Assembly: GCA_016647705.1 (NCBI GenBank)
Contig: CM028336.1
Coordinates: forward strand, 8,511,380 to 8,575,379
DNA from: Eucommia ulmoides
Taxonomy: Eukaryota > Streptophyta > Magnoliopsida > Garryales > Eucommiaceae
Direction of reading: 5' to 3'
DNA: 64,000 bases
Part shown: one piece after another, positions 59,248 to 64,000 of the stretch
Numbering within the stretch: position 1 is the stretch's first letter
How the letters are laid out: every line of letters begins with the position of its first letter
Notes under the pieces: generated by a model
Told to the model about the DNA's origin: nothing
Database searches by the model: none
What the model saw: only the letters and a program-made list of their open reading frames with translations
Made by a program: the position numbers and the translations under genes

Positions 59248-59250
59248 TTA

Positions 59251-59545
59251 ACTCATTTTCAGAACTTCTACTGCTCTATCAGCACCACCCCAATGTCATC
59301 TCTAGACCTCTGTGATATCCTTAGTAACTTTGCGATAAGATTTATGACTCTAACTACTTAAATCAACTAACATTCATAATTTAGATAAGAGTAATACATT
59401 GGCTACCACTAAAACTTTCCCATTTCCTTCTAAGAAAACAAAATCTCTAAAACAACTGTCTTTTTATCTTTTTCCAATTTTTTTTCCATTTGTAAGCATG
59501 GAAAAAAAATGCAAGCTATTAAGCATGTGTGTGTGTGTGAAACAG
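59251..59545. other. CHX copy 4 intron 1, last part, with empty copia site
   Basis: Matches 26232-26500 of unit 2 (TGTCATCTCTAGACCT, TTGGCTACCACTAA, CTTTCCC-TTTTCTTCTAAGAAAACA) and runs to the exon 2 acceptor through a (GT)n stretch, without the copia element present in units 2 and 3. Confidence 0.8.
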
Positions 59546-60116
59546 GCTGGTGTGATTCTCGGACCGACAATCCTGGGACGGATCAGACCAAGTACCATGG
59601 AAACGCTATTCCCAGAAGACGGCGAAGTTTTCATCAGCGGTCTATCAGTGATCGGTTTCATGTTCTTCATGTTCCCCATCGAAGTCAAGATGGACCCCAG
59701 CAAGGTCTCCAAAGCCGGAATAAGGGCATGGATCATTGGCGTCATCGCCGTCATAGTCCCTCTCTTTTGCGGCGCCACCATCACTCAGTCGCTCAACACA
59801 CTACCCAGCTACCGCATACCAACAGCACAATCCGTCACCGGAATCCTGACTCTATCATGCTTTCCAGTGATCGCCTCCCTCCTGATGGACCTCAAGATCA
59901 TGAATTCCGAGCTCGGCCGGCTGGCACTGGCAGCGACATTGATCAGCGACTTAATGAGCACCGGCATACGGCTGGCGATGGCCAATGTCAGGGTGGCGTG
60001 GGCAGGTTGGGCCACCTCCGCGGGCATTAAGCCTTATGCTTTGAGCATATTCATCGTCAGCTTGATTTTGTCTACACGGCCCGTCCTTTGTTGGATTGTA
60101 CAATAGACACCAGAAG

Positions 60117-60854
60117 GTATTACTGTACATAATTACACCCCCAAAATATGTTAATTTATGACTTGGTCTTAAATTATACAAAAAATAAAAATAATTGTGC
60201 ATTATGCATATAGACTGAATTAAACATTGAGATAATTGGTCAGTAATTCCAAATAGAGAGCCTAATCAATAATATATTGTATTTTAATTTACTTGAATAT
60301 AAATGCTTCCAATTAAGGTTTACATCGTCTACTACTGACGCCACACTTCTCGCCTTCCACCGCTGTCCATCGTCGAATCTCAAGACTCTGGTAACCAAAA
60401 TCTTACCATCGACTGCCGAATTTTTTTTTTTAGCTACATATAACTATTTTTATAGTATATTTCTAATTACATGTAACTATTTTTTATTGCAATTTTTAAA
60501 TACATTTTTTTAGTGTATTTTTAGTATATTTTTTTGTTATACTCCCTTAATTTTCGAAGACTAGCAACCGAAAAACTTGTTGAATATAACTAAAATGTAA
60601 CTAAAAATAACTCTAGTAACCAATGATCGAAAATTCGACAGCCAGAGTCCAGCGGCCAGCAGTAGTTAATGGCGCAATCCTAATTGGAAACTTAGTATTT
60701 CTAAGAATCCTAATAGATGAGATCAAAATTGAAATAATTATTTGTATTGATACTTTTTATTAATTTAGTGTTATTAGGACCTCCCAACAGTCCAATGTAT
60801 TGATCCAAAAAATAAATTAATATTTAATGCGCAGTAATTTTAATTTTTCATCAG
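60117..60854. other. CHX copy 4 intron 2
   Basis: 738 bp, matching intron 2 of copy 3 apart from the missing SINE (unoccupied site ATAATTGG at 60232-60239) and small indels. No gene. Confidence 0.8.
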
Positions 60855-61266
60855 GAAAGCCAGTGAAGTGAGCATATATTAACTTCATCGCCTTCATGGT
60901 AATGCTGGCGGCGACAAACGGCAATAATCTGGGTCTCCCCTACCAGCTCTACCCTTTCATCTTAGGCCTCTGCGTGCCAGAGGATCCACCACTAGGCTCT
61001 TCTCTTGTGGAGAAGCTCGAGACCCTAATTGTCGGAATCTTCGTTCCCCTTCTTATGGACTACTGTGGCATGAAGATCGACCTTTTCATGATCTACGACC
61101 TTCAGTTCATGTCGTTGGTATGGGCAATCGTGTTGATCTCCGTCAGAGTTAAGTGTTTGTCGATCTTTTTTTCCGGCATTGCTCTGACAAGTGCCAATGT
61201 GAGACGCCGTCATGCTGGCTCTGATAATGAGAGCCCAAGGGATTGTTCAGATAGCTGTGTATCTGA

Positions 61267-61620
61267 TACGATCCTGGCCATCCCTGCTCAGACCTCAAGC
61301 TATCAAATGGAATCTTTTATTTCCCTTTTTAGTTTGTTATTGGGTTGATAGATGTTTGTTATTTGGTTGGCTGTTATTTTGTTAAGTTGTTTGATGTTTG
61401 TTAGTTCGTTGGTATGTAAGGCAATATATATGTAGTAGCCCTTCAAACATGAAGGAGAATGAGAAATGAATTGATCTTTCTTCTTCTAGTTCTTCTTTTT
61501 CCTCTCTGATTTCTTCTGAATTTCCTCTATTCTTCCCTCTTCTTCTTCAATCTTCTTTTATTTTGGAGTCAGCACTCTCACGAAGAGTGTTTCTATTGTG
61601 CTGATCTTATTTAGTTGCAA
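61267..61620. mobile_element. ~354 bp insertion in exon 3 of CHX copy 4 (possible solo LTR)
   Basis: Exon 3 matches copy 3 up to ATAGCTGTGTATCTGA (61266) and again from GTGTGTTTATAAACCAG (61623-61639). The insert can be read as TGATACGATCC...AGTTGCA (61264-61619), with a TATATATGTAG promoter-like box near 61425 and a CTTCTTC-rich end, all typical of a copia LTR. No clear target-site duplication is seen, so the class is inferred. Confidence 0.6.
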
Positions 61621-63008
61621 GAGTGTGTTTATAAACCAGGTACAGATTTCACCCCTCAATTTCGTATATGTTTTTATTTTTTACCATAAAAGTTTAACAC
61701 TTTCTTTTCAATGGTCCTATTTCCCGGAGAACAGAGTATCGATCGGGAGTCTCTCTCAATGTTAGTTGCATCCTTAACATGGGTTCTCGTCACAATTATC
61801 TATGATTACTCGAGAATGTTCACCGGCTACCAGAAGAGAACAATCATTCACACCCCCGCTAACACCGAGCTCCGTGTATTGATCTACGCCTACCGCCCTG
61901 ACAAAGCGATGGCGTCCGTCAAGCTCCTTGAGAATTCTAGACCCCACAAAGAGAACCCGATCACAGTGTACGGCCTCCACCTGATGGAGCTAACCGGCCG
62001 AGCATCGCCGCTGCTGATCAACCACCAGTTGGGTTAGAAATCTACCGTTGGAAGTTCGTGGTCTCAAAAGATTATTGAAGTGTTGGTGCAGTTTCAGAAG
62101 TAGTTCCAGGATCTGGTTATCATTCCTGCCTTCACCGCCATGTCACTGATGAAGTTCATGCATCATGATATATGTGCGTTGGCATTTGATAAGTCGGTGT
62201 CTTTGATAATTCTTACTTTTCATCGAAAGTGGAACCACCTGGGTAAGGTGGTTTTCGATAGCACCTCATTAACGATGGTAATTATTCATTTTTTTCTAAT
62301 TCTTGAGGAAATTTTTTTAATGACAGTCTTTGCTAAGCCTTAATGTTTGTCTATATATAGATATAGAGATCTTTGTATAATTATATCTTCCATATGTATT
62401 AATACAATTGTCTTGTATTCTCATTCAAAATTTAACATAATAATTTTCCCCACACATATAAACAGACAAGTGCTCCAAATAGCTCCCTATTCCGTCGCAA
62501 TCGTTATCGACCGGAGCAAAATCCGACTACCGACACCCGAATTGCCGGCGGCAAATTCCCCCTACCACGTGGCCGTGATTTTCTTGGGCGGAGACAACGA
62601 TTGGGAGGCCATGGCATACAGAAAAAGAATAGCAAATTCAACTGAAGGTGTTCAGTTGACCGTTTTTCGACTAGTGTCGTGGGAAAATTCCATCGTCACA
62701 CCATCCTAGATATCGAGGTTTTGAAAGAAATGAGGCTTTTGTCTTCAACCCAAGACAACGTCGAATATCGGGAAGAAAGAGTTAGAGAAGGGCCCGAGAC
62801 AGCTCTGACAGTCAACGAGATGAAGGAGGAATATGACCTCATCGTCGTGGGGCGTCATCACCGGGATGACTCATTGATGCTGACGGGGCTAACGGAGTGG
62901 AATGAGTTACCGGAGTTGGGTCCGATCGGAGACATATTGGCGTCAAAGGAGATCAAGAAACCGGTTTCAGTGATGGTGGTGCAACAACAATTGGTGAAGG
63001 GGAAGTGA

Positions 63009-64000
63009 GAGAGGGGAACATAGGCTTATCCTTTTTTAGTGCTTTTGTTCCATAATTTCTTTTTCTTTCTTTTTAGATAAATGGGAACAGAAATAAAATT
63101 ATTTCTATTCTTTTTCCAATTTTTTGTAAAACAAATTTTCGCATATTTTTGTTTGAAATGTTGGAACAAATACACCGAACAGTTCATTTGTAGTTTTAGG
63201 ACATTATTGGACAAGCACAACACTGGGGTATGTTTGATTGGAAGGATAAAAAAAAAAAATGAGAGGGTAACATTTTTATCTATGCTAAAAGAAAAAAAAA
63301 ATTTCCTAGCTTTATTTGGTTGGAAAAAAAATAAATGAGAAAAAAGAATTCACTTTAATATAATTTATTATTTTACCCTAAAAAAAAATAAAAAAAAAAT
63401 AAAATAAATTTAAAAATCTATTATTAAGGGTATAATTATAATTTCGATACTTTTAACCAGTTTCCTCCTAAATTTGTGAGGAAAAAAAATTGTCTCGAAA
63501 ATTATGTTTTATCCATCCTATTTTTTATTTTTTCCTTTCATTTTTTTTGCAACCAAACATGATTTTCTTTTTATTTTTCTTTTCATTTTCTTTTTTATTT
63601 ATTTTCCATCGAACCAAACACATCTAAGTCATATTAAATAGTAGAGTTTCACTATAAATTACATTGTCCAAAAATTCCCAAAAAGGTCCACTGTTTTCTC
63701 ATTTTTTGTAATTGAATGAATTTTTATCTAATTCTAAAAAAAATACTGTGAAATTTGAATATTTATTAAAGTTGGAAAATACATATTATCTAATCAGATT
63801 ATTAAAAAATTCAAGAAATACTCTCAGATTATTCCCAAAATTTTGGAAACAAAAATGTATTTACCAAACACACTTCTGCACACTAATTCCAAAATTTTGG
63901 AAGCGGGATAAACAGTAAGCAAACGAGCCCTAGCCATCTAGGGGTACCTAGCAGTCTAGTAGTCAAACGGTTCAGCCATTACCAAGTGATTACACAGGTG
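63009..64000. other. 3' flank of CHX copy 4
   Basis: Matches 41037-41890 to about 63880 (GGGGAACATAGGCTTATCC, CATTTGTAGTTTTAGGAC, TTTTATCCATC-TATTTTT). The last 120 bp show nothing recognisable. No gene is seen. Confidence 0.7.

Larger units (their letters stand above)
49503..63008 (+). pseudogene. CHX copy 4: five-exon cation/H+ exchanger pseudogene
   Basis: All exons of the intact gene (35560-41036) are present in order. Exon 1 (49503-49742, 80 codons) is intact with a good donor. Exon 2 (59546-60116) has TAG at 60104 in place of a CAN codon. Exon 3 (60855-61639) has TGA at 60869, a one-base gain in a T run near 61165, and a ~354 bp insertion at 61267-61620. Exon 4 (61735-62277) lacks 18 bases near its start in frame and has TAG at 62035 and 62101. 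At exon 5 (62458-63008) the acceptor AG has become AT (62456-62457) and a 10-base deletion near 62692 shifts the frame. Intron 1 is about 9.8 kb and packed with insertions. The damage is spread across four exons, so it is a pseudogene, although exon 1 could still be transcribed. Confidence 0.95.

Noticed and set aside
59509-60030. 173-codon plus-strand frame within CHX copy 4 exon 2
   Set aside because: Alternative frame of the exon; the CHX-homologous frame is the other one (59546-60103).

Overview
This is nuclear DNA of a flowering plant, probably a eudicot; the species cannot be named from the sequence. Evidence: genes with several GT-AG introns, AT-rich non-coding DNA, plant Ty1/copia and Ty3/gypsy LTR retrotransposons, a LINE-like insertion, SINE-like insertions, MITEs, a small CACTA transposon, and a nuclear copy of plastid DNA (rpl22-rps19-rpl2). 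No bacterial gene, rRNA, tRNA gene or CRISPR array was seen.

The backbone is a head-to-tail, plus-strand array of four copies of a cation/H+ exchanger gene of the plant CHX (CPA2) family. CHX copy 1 (8127-12028) is an old, diverged 3' remnant broken by a LINE-like insertion. CHX copy 2 (24175-31942) keeps only exons 1 and 2, with deletions, frameshifts and a stop. CHX copy 3 (35560-41036) is the only copy that reads open throughout: five exons, 2,361 coding bases, 786 residues. CHX copy 4 (49503-63008) has all five exons but several stops, frameshifts, a lost splice acceptor and an insertion in exon 3. Copies 2-4 sit in duplicated units that include promoter DNA, introns and 3' flank.

Layout: 1-3277, 5' end of a non-autonomous LTR element (family A) read on the minus strand; 4447-5265, a ~190 bp tandem repeat; 5266-8126, AG-rich duplicated DNA; 8127-12028, CHX copy 1; 13745-15345, a tandem duplication carrying a MITE; 16615-22083, a solo LTR of about 2.7 kb inserted inside another LTR of the same family; 24175-31942, CHX copy 2 with a complete but decayed copia element in intron 1; 32356-33530, family A fragment; 33531-41890, CHX unit 3; 42180-45766, family A fragment; 47487-63880, CHX unit 4, whose first intron has grown to about 10 kb by a gypsy element, plastid DNA, a copia fragment and a mini-CACTA element.

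The most useful signals are evolutionary. The duplicated units hold filled and empty versions of the same insertion sites (copia, SINE, CACTA), which allows the history of the array to be ordered. They suggest that the one intact gene is a mosaic: its promoter and exon 1 look like unit 4, while its intron 1 end, exon 2 and intron 2 share insertions with unit 2. The intact protein also appears to lack a lysine that is normally conserved in the CHX transport core. All alignments were done by eye and no database was searched.
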